Source of the DNA: Dehalococcoidia bacterium
GTDB taxonomy: Bacteria > Chloroflexota > Dehalococcoidia > JAUSIH01
NCBI GenBank assembly: GCA_030648205.1
Contig: JAUSIH010000026.1
Span: forward strand, 1 to 53,491
DNA length: 53,491 nt
Direction of reading: 5' to 3'
Position 1 is the stretch's first letter. Every line of letters begins with the position of its first letter. The notes below the pieces were generated by a model. The model did not search any database. It was given only the letters and a program-made list of their open reading frames with translations, and was not told the DNA's origin. Of this stretch, positions 7,454 through 15,280 are shown piece after piece. The position numbers and the translations under genes were made by a program.

Positions 7454-8626
7454 ATGGACTTCTGCTTCACATCCGAGCAGGACGCCTTCCGCAAGGAGAT
7501 CCGCGACTTCCTCGATGCCGAACTGACCACCGAGATGCGGCGGGAGATGGCCGAGCGCCCGGAGGAGGGCGGCTTCTCACCGGAGTTCTCCCGCAAGCTC
7601 GCCCGGAAGGGGCTGATAGGCGTGGCGTGGCCCAGGGAGTACGGCGGCAAAGGCATGGGGTACATCGAGCGGCTCATCTACAATGAGGAGATGACATACG
7701 CGCAGGCCCCGGTCCGCTTCCACCACATGTCGGAGCGGCAGATGGGGCCGAGCATCATCCTGTACGGCACGGAGGAGCAGAAGAAGGAGTTCCTGCCGCG
7801 CATCACCGCCGGCGATCTCTGCTTCTGCGCCGGCTACACCGAGCCGGGCGCAGGCTCCGACCTCGCCTCGCTGCAGGCGCGCGCCGTGCTGGACGGCGAT
7901 GACTTCGTGGTCAACGGCCAGAAGACCTACACCAGCGGAGCGCACATGGCCCAGTACATATGGCTGGCCTGCCGCACGAACCCGGACGTCCCCAAGCACA
8001 AAGGCGTCAGCGTGCTCATCGTGGACATGCAGTCGCCGGGCCTCACCGTCCGCCCGCTCATCACCATGTCCGGAGGCCGCTTCAGCGAGGTCTTCTTCGA
8101 CAACGTGCGCGTGCCGCGCCGCAACCTCGTCGGCGAGCTGAACCAGGGCTGGTACATCGTCGCCTCAAACCTCGACTTCGAGCGGTCGGGCATCGAGCGC
8201 GTCGCCGCCAACGCGCTGCTGTTCGAGAAGCTGGTAGCGTACGTACGCGCGGCCACGGTGAACGGACGGCGGCTGGCGGACGACCCGCTGGTGCGGGCGC
8301 GCCTGGCGGAGACGGCCATCGAGTTCCAAGTGGGCCAGCGGCTGGCGTACCGCGTGGCGTGGCTGATGAGCCAGGGCAAGCACCCCAACCACGAGGCGTC
8401 CATGTCTAAGGTGTTCGGCAGCGAGCTGAGCCAGCGTGTGACCGCCATTGCCCTACAGGTGATGGGCCTCGCCGGGCAACTGGGGCCGGGTTCGCGCTGG
8501 GCGCCGCTGGACGGCACGTTCCTCAGCCCCTTCCTGGGCGCCGTGTCCGACACCATCCGCGGCGGCACGTCCGAAGTCCAGCGCAACATCATCGCGTCGC
8601 GCGGACTGGGCCTCCCCAGGGCCTAG
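7454..8626 (+). CDS. Acyl-CoA dehydrogenase
   Basis: This is a 390-residue acyl-CoA dehydrogenase, an FAD enzyme oxidising acyl-CoA thioesters at C2-C3. It has the N-terminal helical domain (FTSEQDAFRKEIRDFLDAEL), the CAGYTEPGAGSDLASLQ flavin/substrate motif, the middle beta-domain FVVNGQKTYTSGAH and the C-terminal IRGGTSEVQRNIIASRGLG motif. Length is normal. It stands alone on the plus strand with GAGGTGAC before the ATG. The chain-length class cannot be told. It may act with the CoA-transferases further on, but that is only inference. Confidence 0.92.
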   Translation: MDFCFTSEQDAFRKEIRDFLDAELTTEMRREMAERPEEGGFSPEFSRKLARKGLIGVAWPREYGGKGMGYIERLIYNEEMTYAQAPVRFHHMSERQMGPSIILYGTEEQKKEFLPRITAGDLCFCAGYTEPGAGSDLASLQARAVLDGDDFVVNGQKTYTSGAHMAQYIWLACRTNPDVPKHKGVSVLIVDMQSPGLTVRPLITMSGGRFSEVFFDNVRVPRRNLVGELNQGWYIVASNLDFERSGIERVAANALLFEKLVAYVRAATVNGRRLADDPLVRARLAETAIEFQVGQRLAYRVAWLMSQGKHPNHEASMSKVFGSELSQRVTAIALQVMGLAGQLGPGSRWAPLDGTFLSPFLGAVSDTIRGGTSEVQRNIIASRGLGLPRA

Positions 8627-8764
8627 CGCGGCCCCCGCGGTGACCCGCGCCCCAGGGCAATCGCGCGGTATTCTCCTAAAGGAGAGTCCGTGTGGAGAAG
8701 TGGAGCCTCCGCGCTGCGGGATTCGCGTTGTGCGCCTTGCTCATAAGAGGAGCAGGTCTAGACT

Positions 8765-8870
8765 GATACGAGACGTATCAACAAAACGCGATTGCCCTGG
8801 GCCTTGGAGCGTCCGCGCTCTTGTCCGCCGTGGCGTGCGGAGATTTCCCGTAGCCCATGTTAGAATGGGC
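8765..8870 (+). promoter_or_regulatory. Two short inverted repeats upstream of the ECF sigma gene
   Basis: GATACG-AGA-CGTATC (8765-8779) and GCCCAT-GTTAGA-ATGGGC (8853-8870) are the only visible structures in the 273 bases before the sigma gene. The second contains TAGAAT (8861-8866), a possible -10. No GGAAC-type ECF -35 box is seen here. Confidence 0.35.
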
Positions 8871-8899
8871 TGAACGCGCGTCCGCAGCGAGGAGGGGGC

Positions 8900-9487
8900 A
8901 TGGACGAGCAGGCGCTTGTCACTAGGAGCCAGCAGGGCGACCTTGACGCCTTCAACGGCCTGGTGCTGGGCTACCAGGGCCAGGCGTACAACGTGGCCCT
9001 GCGCATGCTGGGCGACTCCCCCTCTGCGGAGGACGTCACTCAGGACGCGTTCATCTCCGCCTACCGGAACATCGCCAGCTTCCGAGGAGGGAACTTCCGC
9101 GCCTGGCTGCTGCGCATCGTCTCCAACGCCTGCCTCGACCAGCTACGCGCCAGCAAGCGCCATCGCACGGAGCCTCTTGACCCGCTCGTTCTGGACCCCC
9201 CAAGTCATGAGGAGCTGCCGGAGGAATACACCCTGCGCCAGGAGTTGGGTGGGGAGATCCGCAAGGGCCTGGACACCCTGCCGCCCGATCAGCGACTGGT
9301 CATCATCCTGGTGGACATTCAGGGCCTCAATTACGAGGAGGCGGCCCAGGTCACGCAGTCCAACCTCGGCACGCTCAAGTCGCGCATCGCGCGGGGGCGC
9401 GCCCGCCTGCGCGATCACCTCCGGGCGCGGTCGGAACTTTTGCCCGCTTCGTTCCGTCTTGATAGTAGGCGGAGCCCATTATCATGA
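8900..9487 (+). CDS. ECF RNA polymerase sigma factor
   Basis: This 195-residue protein has ECF sigma regions 2 and 4. Region 2 contains YNVALRMLGDSPSAEDVTQD and AFISAYRNIASFRG, with FRAWLLRIVSNACLDQLR after it. Region 4 contains LPPDQRLVIILVDIQGLNYEE and the recognition helix around GTLKSRIARGRARLR. The ATG at 8900 follows GAGGAGGGGG. Its stop overlaps the start of the anti-sigma gene by four bases, giving translational coupling. The paired promoters described at 9433 and 10423 are likely targets. Confidence 0.93.
   Translation: MDEQALVTRSQQGDLDAFNGLVLGYQGQAYNVALRMLGDSPSAEDVTQDAFISAYRNIASFRGGNFRAWLLRIVSNACLDQLRASKRHRTEPLDPLVLDPPSHEELPEEYTLRQELGGEIRKGLDTLPPDQRLVIILVDIQGLNYEEAAQVTQSNLGTLKSRIARGRARLRDHLRARSELLPASFRLDSRRSPLS
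9433..9460 (+). promoter_or_regulatory. ECF-type promoter inside the end of the sigma gene
   Basis: GGAACTTTTG at 9433-9442, then CGTCTT at 9455-9460. There are 15 bases between GGAACTT and CGT, the same layout as at 10423. It lies 24 bases before the anti-sigma start. Confidence 0.5.
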
Positions 9488-10407
9488 GCACATTCGACAA
9501 GACCGGCCACCAGCATCTGTCCGCGGAGCGCCTGTCGGAATACATTGACGGGCGTCTGCCGCCGCGCGACCGCGGGGACGTGGAGGCGCAGTTGAACGCC
9601 TGCGTCCATTGCCGCGAGGAGGTGAACTCCCTCCGCGCCACCGTGATGCTCCTCCGCAGGGTGCCCGTCATTCCCGCGCCGCGCTCGTTCGCGTTGCGTG
9701 AAGCTCCGTCGCCGCGCGGAGGGCTTTTCTCGCTGCTGGGCGGCCTGCGGCTGGCCACAGCCGTGGCGGCCGGGCTGCTGGTGCTCGTGCTGGCAGGGGA
9801 CATCCTCCGGCTTCTTCCGTCCCTGTCCGTCTCTCGGACGCAGGCGGCGCCTGTCGCCGCCCTCGCCGTGCCCGCCGCCCCCGCGGAGCCGTCCGAGTCA
9901 CCGCCATCTGCAGCGCCGGAAGGGCTGCGCGCGGCCGCAGTCGCTCCCAGCCCGACAGCACCGGCGCAGAAGGACCAGGCGCCATCGCTGGCCGCGGCTC
10001 CCGTTGCGCCCGCCGCCACGCCCCCCGAGGCGGCGCGTTCTCCTTCCCTCACGGACGCGCTCGTCCCCGCGCCCATGAGGGCGGCAGCGGCTCCCTCCGG
10101 GGCCGCCCCCGCGCTCTCCCCCACGCCCGCGGCGGAGGCCCGCACCCGCTCCGCGCCCGCGCCTGTCGCCACGCCCACTGCTGCTGTGGCGCTGGCCGCG
10201 CCCCCGACCGTCGCGGCGTCGGTCGAGACGCCGCGCCCCGTCGAGCGCGCGGCGCCAGCGATGGCGGCCACGCCACTCACTCCGCCAGCGGGAGGCCGGC
10301 CCGCTGACGTATGGCTGACGGTGGAGACGGCCCTGGCCGTCGTGGTCGCCGTGCTGCTTGTCGCGACGCTCGCGGTGACATGGCGGCGCCGCTGGACGGG
10401 GGACTAG
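9484..10407 (+). CDS. Anti-sigma factor, zf-HC2-like, membrane anchored
   Basis: The 307-residue protein begins with a short zinc-finger-like anti-sigma domain: HLSAERLSEYIDG, then AQLNACVHCREE. The classic ZAS motif is His-x3-Cys-x2-Cys. Here the Cys pair (40 and 43) is kept but the His is Gln36. A transmembrane helix lies at about 86-107, and a long Ala/Pro-rich extracytoplasmic stretch runs to a second hydrophobic helix at about 282-302 followed by RRRW. It should hold the sigma factor at the membrane. Two membrane helices with a low-complexity loop is unusual. Its start overlaps the sigma stop. Confidence 0.8.
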   Translation: MSTFDKTGHQHLSAERLSEYIDGRLPPRDRGDVEAQLNACVHCREEVNSLRATVMLLRRVPVIPAPRSFALREAPSPRGGLFSLLGGLRLATAVAAGLLVLVLAGDILRLLPSLSVSRTQAAPVAALAVPAAPAEPSESPPSAAPEGLRAAAVAPSPTAPAQKDQAPSLAAAPVAPAATPPEAARSPSLTDALVPAPMRAAAAPSGAAPALSPTPAAEARTRSAPAPVATPTAAVALAAPPTVAASVETPRPVERAAPAMAATPLTPPAGGRPADVWLTVETALAVVVAVLLVATLAVTWRRRWTGD

Positions 10408-10422
10408 CGCGGCATCCTGGTG

Positions 10423-10450
10423 GGAACTTTTGGCCCTCTCCTGACGTTAT
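10423..10450 (+). promoter_or_regulatory. ECF-type promoter of the SIMPL lipoprotein gene
   Basis: GGAACTTTTG at 10423-10432 and CGTTAT at 10445-10450 have the same spacing as the site at 9433. A TATAAT overlaps at 10448-10453, so housekeeping transcription is also possible. Confidence 0.55.
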
Positions 10451-10511
10451 AATAAGTGTAACGGTCAGGAGAGGCGCACACCGCCCTCCGCAAGAAAAAA
10501 GGAGACCAGTC

Positions 10512-11348
10512 ATGAAACTCAGACACACGAAGCTTTTTATTCCCGCAGTGGCGCTCGCGGGCGTCCTGCTCATCGGTGGTTGCACCCCCACCGCCGCTCC
10601 CGCCGCGCCGGCCGGGGCTGCGGCGCCTCCCGCGGCGACGGGTGCGCCGTCGGACGCGTCCAGAGTCGCGGCGCAGGCGGGCGCCTACATCTCCGTGCCG
10701 TCTCAGCAGCAGGTGGGCATATCGGTCGGTGGCGAGGGCAGAGTGGCCGTCGCGCCGGACGTGGCCGTCCTGCGCCTGGGCGTGGAGGCCGACGCGCCCA
10801 CCGTGGCTGACGCCTCCGCGAAGGCGGCTGCGGCGATGGACGGCATCATGTCGGCGCTCAAGCGGAGCGGCGTGGCGGAGAAGGACATCCGCACGCAGAA
10901 CTTCAACATCACGCAGCTCACCCGCTACGACGACAAACAGCAGCGCCAGATTGTGTTGGGCTACCGCGTGTCCAACCAGGTCTCTGCCCAGTTGCGTGAC
11001 CTGAGCAAGGTAGGCGCGGCCATTGACGATGCGGCCAAGGCGGGCGGCGACCTGACCCGCGTGCAGGGCATCAGCTTCCAGGTGAGTAACCCGACCGCCG
11101 CCGTGACACAGGCCCGCGACCAGGCGCTGAAGGATGCCCTGGGCAAGGCGCAGCAGATCGCAAAGGCGCTGAACGTCAAGGTGGGCAAGCCCATCTCGAT
11201 CAGCGAGAGCGGTGGCGCTGTGCCCGTTATTGAGAAGAGCTTTGACGCGCGGTCCGCGGCGCCCGCGTTTGCCGCCGCCGCTACCCCCATCTCGCCCGGA
11301 GAGAGCGAAGTCCGGACAAGCGTCTATATCGTCTTTGCTATTGAGTAG
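10512..11348 (+). CDS. SIMPL domain (DUF541) lipoprotein
   Basis: This 278-residue lipoprotein has a signal peptide and lipobox (AGVLLIGGC), an Ala/Pro spacer, then a SIMPL/DUF541 domain. Typical parts are ISVGGEGRVAVAPDVAVLRL, KRSGVAEKDIRTQNFNI, the GYRVSNQVSAQLRDLSKVG strand and DALGKAQQIAKALNVKVGK. Members, including E. coli YggE, are linked to oxidative and envelope stress, but their biochemistry is unclear. The ATG at 10512 follows AAAGGAGACCAGTC. The ECF-type promoter just upstream suggests it is an output of the adjacent sigma factor. Confidence 0.87.
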   Translation: MKLRHTKLFIPAVALAGVLLIGGCTPTAAPAAPAGAAAPPAATGAPSDASRVAAQAGAYISVPSQQQVGISVGGEGRVAVAPDVAVLRLGVEADAPTVADASAKAAAAMDGIMSALKRSGVAEKDIRTQNFNITQLTRYDDKQQRQIVLGYRVSNQVSAQLRDLSKVGAAIDDAAKAGGDLTRVQGISFQVSNPTAAVTQARDQALKDALGKAQQIAKALNVKVGKPISISESGGAVPVIEKSFDARSAAPAFAAAATPISPGESEVRTSVYIVFAIE

Positions 11349-11367
11349 CTTCGTAGCTCTCGCATGC

Positions 11368-11395
11368 GGAGGGCCGCCCCTCGGGGCGGCCCTCC
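11368..11395. terminator. GC-rich hairpin between convergent genes
   Basis: GGAGGGCCGCCCC (11368-11380) pairs perfectly with GGGGCGGCCCTCC (11383-11395) across a two-base loop. There is no clear T-run on either side. It probably ends transcription of the SIMPL gene. Confidence 0.55.
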
Positions 11396-11503
11396 GTGCG
11401 TCAGCGCGTCCTGACAGGCCTTCGTCGCGCACATGGCGAAGGCGCGGGGCTCAGCAGGGAAGCCACGGGCCGACGCGCCTCGTGCTTGAGCGCCAGCTCT
11501 TCC

Positions 11504-13258
11504 CTATTTGCCCAGCCAGACGTGGTCCAACTTGAGGTTCACATGAACACCCGGCCCTGGCTTGTAGTCATGCACCTCGTTCCACCAGGCTCTTCTGTAC
11601 ACACTCCAGAACGCGATTGGATAGGAACCGGTCTCCAGCAATCGCTCCTGCAGCCGCAGGACTAGCTGCCTGCGCTTTGCAAAATCCGTCGTGAGGGACT
11701 GTTCGTTGATGAGTGTGTCAACCTCTTTGTCACTGAAGTTGCCAAAGTTCCGCGAACCATTGGAAATATAGAGTGAATTCAACACCAGGTCAGGTTCGTC
11801 CAGGAGGTCTCCCACGTTGTACCAGATCAACTCGAAGTTTTTTTGGTTCAGGCGGTCCACGAGTGGACCTTGAGCCAGAAGCTCAATTTGCAGGTCAATG
11901 CCGATAGCCTTCAGTTGCTCCTTGACCGCGGGCGTCAAGCGCCCCGCGACACCGTACGAAAGCATGGTGGTCTTGAATCCTGATGCATAGCCCGCGTCGG
12001 CAAGGAGCCGTTTTGCCTGAGCGATATCCTCAGTCTTGGATTCTCGATAGCCGGGCCGTGAGCGCAGTTCCTCCTGGCTGATACCCCATGTGCCGAGGGG
12101 ATGCATTGCAACGCCAATGAGCCCATCGTTTCCGTTCAGCTTGATCAGGTTTTGACGGTCCAGCGCCAGGTCCACCGCCCTGCGCACTCTGACGTCCTTC
12201 CAAGGGTCCTTGGTGTTGTTCACAATGAACATGATGCGTGCGATAGCCGCATGGTCCTTGACGGTTACCTTGCCCGCCAGGTCGCGGACAAGAATCTCGG
12301 CTTGTGACGAAGTCAACGAGTTGGAACCGATGAACGTCATCTTTACCCGCCCGGTGCGGAAGGCGGCAAAACGCGTCGCATCGTCGAAAATAATATAGAA
12401 CGCCAGCCCGTTCAACATCGGCAGGCTCTTATCGTAGTAGTTGGGGTTTTTCTTGATCTCGATCTTCACGCCTCGGTCATGGCTGACCCATGTGAAGGGG
12501 CCAGTCCCGTTGACGACTCTTTTCATATCGCCCTGGGATTCGACTGTCTGTTTCGGTAGAATCATCGCCCAGTCCGTCGCTATGTTGCCCATGAACGAGG
12601 CGCTGGGGAACTTCAGGCGGACCCGGAGAGTGTACGGGTCCACGGCCTCCGCCTTGTCCACGGCTGCCAGCAGGGGCTCGCCACGCGGGCTGATGATCTT
12701 GTAGGCTTTGGGATTAGCCATGCGCATGTAGCTGAACGCGGCGTCTTCGGCTGTGAACGGACGGCCGTCGTGCCACTTCACGTCCTTGCGCAGGCGAAAC
12801 ACATACGTCAAGCCATCGGCGCTGGTCTCCCAGCTCTCGGCCAGCTCCGGGACGATCTCCGATTGGCGCTGGTAGTGGTATTGCACCAGGCCCTCGTAGA
12901 CGTTACGGAAGGGCACCGCCACGGTGGGTGAGCTTTCCTGATGCACGTCGTACGTGGGCGGGTCCTCCGTGGTCGCTACGTTCAAGACCCCACCGTATTG
13001 CGGGGCGATCAATGTGGGGGGCGGGGCGGCGACGGCGGCGGCAGAGCTGGGCCTGGGCGTGGGCGTGGCGGAGGAAGGCGCGGGCGCCGCGGGAACGGGC
13101 GCTGTCGGGACGGGAGTAGTTGGCTGCTCCGACCGGGCCGGCGGGGCGGCAGCCGCAGGAGCGCCGGTTGGAGCGCCCGCGGGCGCGCACGCCGTGGCTA
13201 TCAGGACGACCGATGCCACCACGCGCAGGAGCGTTCGTATCTCATAGGGTGATTGCAT
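11504..13258 (-). CDS. ABC transporter substrate-binding lipoprotein, family 5
   Basis: This 584-residue protein binds a solute (peptide, nickel chelate, opine or similar) outside the cell for a Dpp/Opp-type importer. Evidence is the lipobox IATAC, a Pro/Ala linker, GGVLNVATTEDPPTYDVH, the family signature around RLRKDVKWHDGRPFTAEDAAFSY, and FAAFRTGRVKM further on. The ATG at 13258 is chosen because GAAGGAGAGC precedes it; longer frames do not begin with a signal peptide. It is the third gene after a UGSC selenoprotein and its partner, 73 bases downstream of the partner. No permease or ATPase lies beside it, so it must use permeases made elsewhere. Confidence 0.9.
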   Translation of the reverse strand: MQSPYEIRTLLRVVASVVLIATACAPAGAPTGAPAAAAPPARSEQPTTPVPTAPVPAAPAPSSATPTPRPSSAAAVAAPPPTLIAPQYGGVLNVATTEDPPTYDVHQESSPTVAVPFRNVYEGLVQYHYQRQSEIVPELAESWETSADGLTYVFRLRKDVKWHDGRPFTAEDAAFSYMRMANPKAYKIISPRGEPLLAAVDKAEAVDPYTLRVRLKFPSASFMGNIATDWAMILPKQTVESQGDMKRVVNGTGPFTWVSHDRGVKIEIKKNPNYYDKSLPMLNGLAFYIIFDDATRFAAFRTGRVKMTFIGSNSLTSSQAEILVRDLAGKVTVKDHAAIARIMFIVNNTKDPWKDVRVRRAVDLALDRQNLIKLNGNDGLIGVAMHPLGTWGISQEELRSRPGYRESKTEDIAQAKRLLADAGYASGFKTTMLSYGVAGRLTPAVKEQLKAIGIDLQIELLAQGPLVDRLNQKNFELIWYNVGDLLDEPDLVLNSLYISNGSRNFGNFSDKEVDTLINEQSLTTDFAKRRQLVLRLQERLLETGSYPIAFWSVYRRAWWNEVHDYKPGPGVHVNLKLDHVWLGK

Positions 13259-13331
13259 GGCTGAAGCTCTCCTTCGAAAAAGTGCGTTGTATCCCTTTGA
13301 TGGGACAGGCTGCATTTGCGCGGCGGGCCAG

Positions 13332-14408
13332 CTACGAGCCGTTGCTTGAGATTTTCCTGGTGACGGCGCGAGCGACTCCGGTGGGAAGGTAGCAGGAATG
13401 CCCTCCCTGAGGTCCTCCAGCCACCACTATGATGAGCTTCCCCGGGTCCCAGCAAATGGGCACGAAGCCACCTACGTGCAAGTACTCTTTGGCGCCCTCA
13501 ACCGCCCCCAGGCGGGCGTGTTGACGCCACGGGGTCAGCCAATCAAGCGGTATGCGGGCGTTCTGGAAGAAATGCTCTTTGAGCTTGTCCTTCGTGAAGC
13601 CGGCGTCGGATAGAAGGCGCGCGTGGGACGGATTCAACACTATCAGCGGCTCAGCGAGCGGATGGGTGTAGTTATTAGCTGTCGCCACCTTCAGCCCTAA
13701 CGTCAGCGAATGAAGAGCATCTTTCCACCCGGGGCTGCTGTCGTGGAGGTTGATGCTCGCATTGGCTCCTATGAGCGTGACGGTGCTGTCGCTTTGAGCG
13801 AAGCCTCGTTCAACATGGAGCGGCGGCCAGGGGCTTTCTTCCTCGTTCTCCCCAATGCACAACGTGTACTTCCCGACGAAACCCTGGGTTGACTTGTCCA
13901 CATCGCCGGGCACGGCCCCGCCGATATTCAGGAGGATGAGGCGAATAGCGCGCCCGATGGTCGCGTTGGCGCGCCACCCCGGTCCCATCACTCCGGAGGT
14001 GCAGTTCACACCCAACTGCTTCCGCACCGGTCCGTTCAGAATGATGCACGGGGTTATCGGGTTGGTCGTGGTCTGGACGTGTTCCAGCTTGAACTCGGGG
14101 GCTGTCATCGCCTCGACTGTGGTGATCACCAGGTCCATGTACTCCGGCCGGCATCCCGCCATGAGGGCATTGACGGCGATCTTCTCAACAGTGGCGGCGC
14201 CGTTCGCCGGGGGAACATGCGCGATAACTTGCTGAGCGGATCGCCCTGACGCGGCGATCATCTCCTGTACGCGTTGCTCCGTGGGGGGGATGATGGGAAG
14301 ACCGTCGGTATAACCCTTGCCGTAATAGTAATTGAATACCTCCTGGGCGTCGTCAGCCATCAGCTCTCGTGTGGAAGTAAGCGCGTCGCTTTGCATCGTC
14401 TTCCTCAC
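13332..14408 (-). CDS. Partner protein of UGSC selenoprotein, copy 1
   Basis: The 358-residue protein belongs to a family present three times in this window. Shared segments are GYTDGLPIIPPT, NGAATVEKIAVNALMAGCR, PGWRANATIGRAIRL, LNIGGAVPGD, and GKYTLCIGENEEESPWPPLH. Cys86 (in MAGCRPEY) and Cys184 (in YTLC) are conserved in all three copies. No family I can name fits. No signal peptide or membrane helix is seen. The gene overlaps the UGSC selenoprotein stop by four bases (GTG at 14408; ATG at 14396 is possible), so the two products are probably made together. A subunit or substrate-processing role is inferred. Confidence 0.75.
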   Translation of the reverse strand: MRKTMQSDALTSTRELMADDAQEVFNYYYGKGYTDGLPIIPPTEQRVQEMIAASGRSAQQVIAHVPPANGAATVEKIAVNALMAGCRPEYMDLVITTVEAMTAPEFKLEHVQTTTNPITPCIILNGPVRKQLGVNCTSGVMGPGWRANATIGRAIRLILLNIGGAVPGDVDKSTQGFVGKYTLCIGENEEESPWPPLHVERGFAQSDSTVTLIGANASINLHDSSPGWKDALHSLTLGLKVATANNYTHPLAEPLIVLNPSHARLLSDAGFTKDKLKEHFFQNARIPLDWLTPWRQHARLGAVEGAKEYLHVGGFVPICWDPGKLIIVVAGGPQGGHSCYLPTGVARAVTRKISSNGS

Positions 14409-14968
14409 ATGGCTGCGGGCGTGCGAACTCGAGGGACTGACACGAGATTGTGAATGATCACATCCGAATGCTGCCGCACAATTTGACGGATCTGTTTTTC
14501 AGGCAAGGAGTCCAGAGGATGCGGCAGGACGACTACACGCAGGTCCGGTACGCCGCGTCCTTTAGCGGAGGCTTTCGCGAGCCCCTCGAAAGCCTTTGTC
14601 ACCATAGTCACGGTAGGAATCCCGTGCTTTTCCAGTTCGGCGCCGTCGTGGATACACCACGATGTGCAGGACCCTCAGTTGCCCACGCCGCAAATGACGG
14701 CGTCCGCCCGGTGCATCAGCTCATCCATGTCTCCGGCTGAAAGAGTTTGCAGCGGCGTTATTTCTTTCTCCAGGATCTCTGACACGCCGTATTCCGTCGT
14801 AAGCAACTGACGCAGCTCTTGCGAGGCGACTTGCATGCACTTCCAGCCATTATTGATAATGCCGATGGTCTTTCCCTCTAGAGTGCTCAGCCGTGGCGCC
14901 AGACTTGCTCCGCTGCTCTGCGCACCCTCGGCAAACGGCATTAGCATCGGTACTTTGTTCTGTTGCAT
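14405..14968 (-). CDS. UGSC family selenoprotein, copy 1 (in-frame UGA read as Sec)
   Basis: Read through the TGA at 14677-14675, this gives one 187-residue protein with Sec98. The first half ends ADAVICGVGN, and the second half continues in the same frame as GSCTSWCIHDGAELEKHGIP, then VVVLPHPLDSLPEKQIRQIV. The U-G-S-C motif and the residues after it recall the Sec site of GrdB of glycine reductase (U-G-T-C-T-R-C, then a helix with EIE and G-(I/L)-P). The hairpin after the UGA is described at 14646. The start ATG at 14968 follows GGGAGC. A normal gene caller would report two short ORFs. Confidence 0.85.
14646..14677 (-). promoter_or_regulatory. SECIS-like hairpin after the UGA of UGSC copy 1
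   Basis: From the UGA there are 12 bases, then TCGTGG (14662-14657), loop TGTAT, then CCACGA (14651-14646). The stem is 6 perfect pairs. The loop begins 18 bases after the UGA and has G at its second position, which fits the general layout of bacterial SECIS elements. Confidence 0.65.
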
Positions 14969-15280
14969 GTGGCTTGCTCCCGATTGTTCGATAATCGGCT
15001 GATAGCTCTATGAAGACGCGTAAAAGGCGACCTGGAGGCCGTTTGCTCGGGCCTGGGTGGTCTCTGTGTTTTTCGCCCGGCGCGCTAACGCCCCAGCCTA
15101 GTGTGCTACTCTAACGGCAGTGTTCGATGCTGTCAAGCACGATGATTGCTGGAACGCGTGAAGCATCACCCTAAAGAAGCGTCTTTCTAACTAAAGGGGT
15201 CCGCCTCAAACGATGGCTTCCGCCCGCGCCCGCGCCCGCGCGAACCTTTCAAGACGAGTTGGGCTACGTCGCTCCCCCGT
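14969..15280 (-). promoter_or_regulatory. Non-coding leader and promoter of the UGSC copy 1 operon
   Basis: On the minus strand TTGACA (15136-15131) and TAGAGT (15113-15108) are separated by 17 bp. Initiation near 15101 gives a leader of about 130 nt. A small hairpin CCGATT/AATCGG lies at 14980-14998, just before the start. The right part holds a CCCGCG tandem run near 15221-15241. No gene is seen in this stretch. Confidence 0.6.

Noticed and set aside
14611-14677. Reading the TGA in UGSC copy 1 as a true stop, giving two short hypothetical genes
   Set aside because: The frame is intact on both sides. The same split occurs three times at the same motif, and no good ribosome-binding site precedes the downstream ATG.
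15215-15245. CCCGCG tandem run as a CRISPR-like or regulatory repeat
   Set aside because: It is only a few units of a simple hexamer without spacers, in a GC-rich genome.
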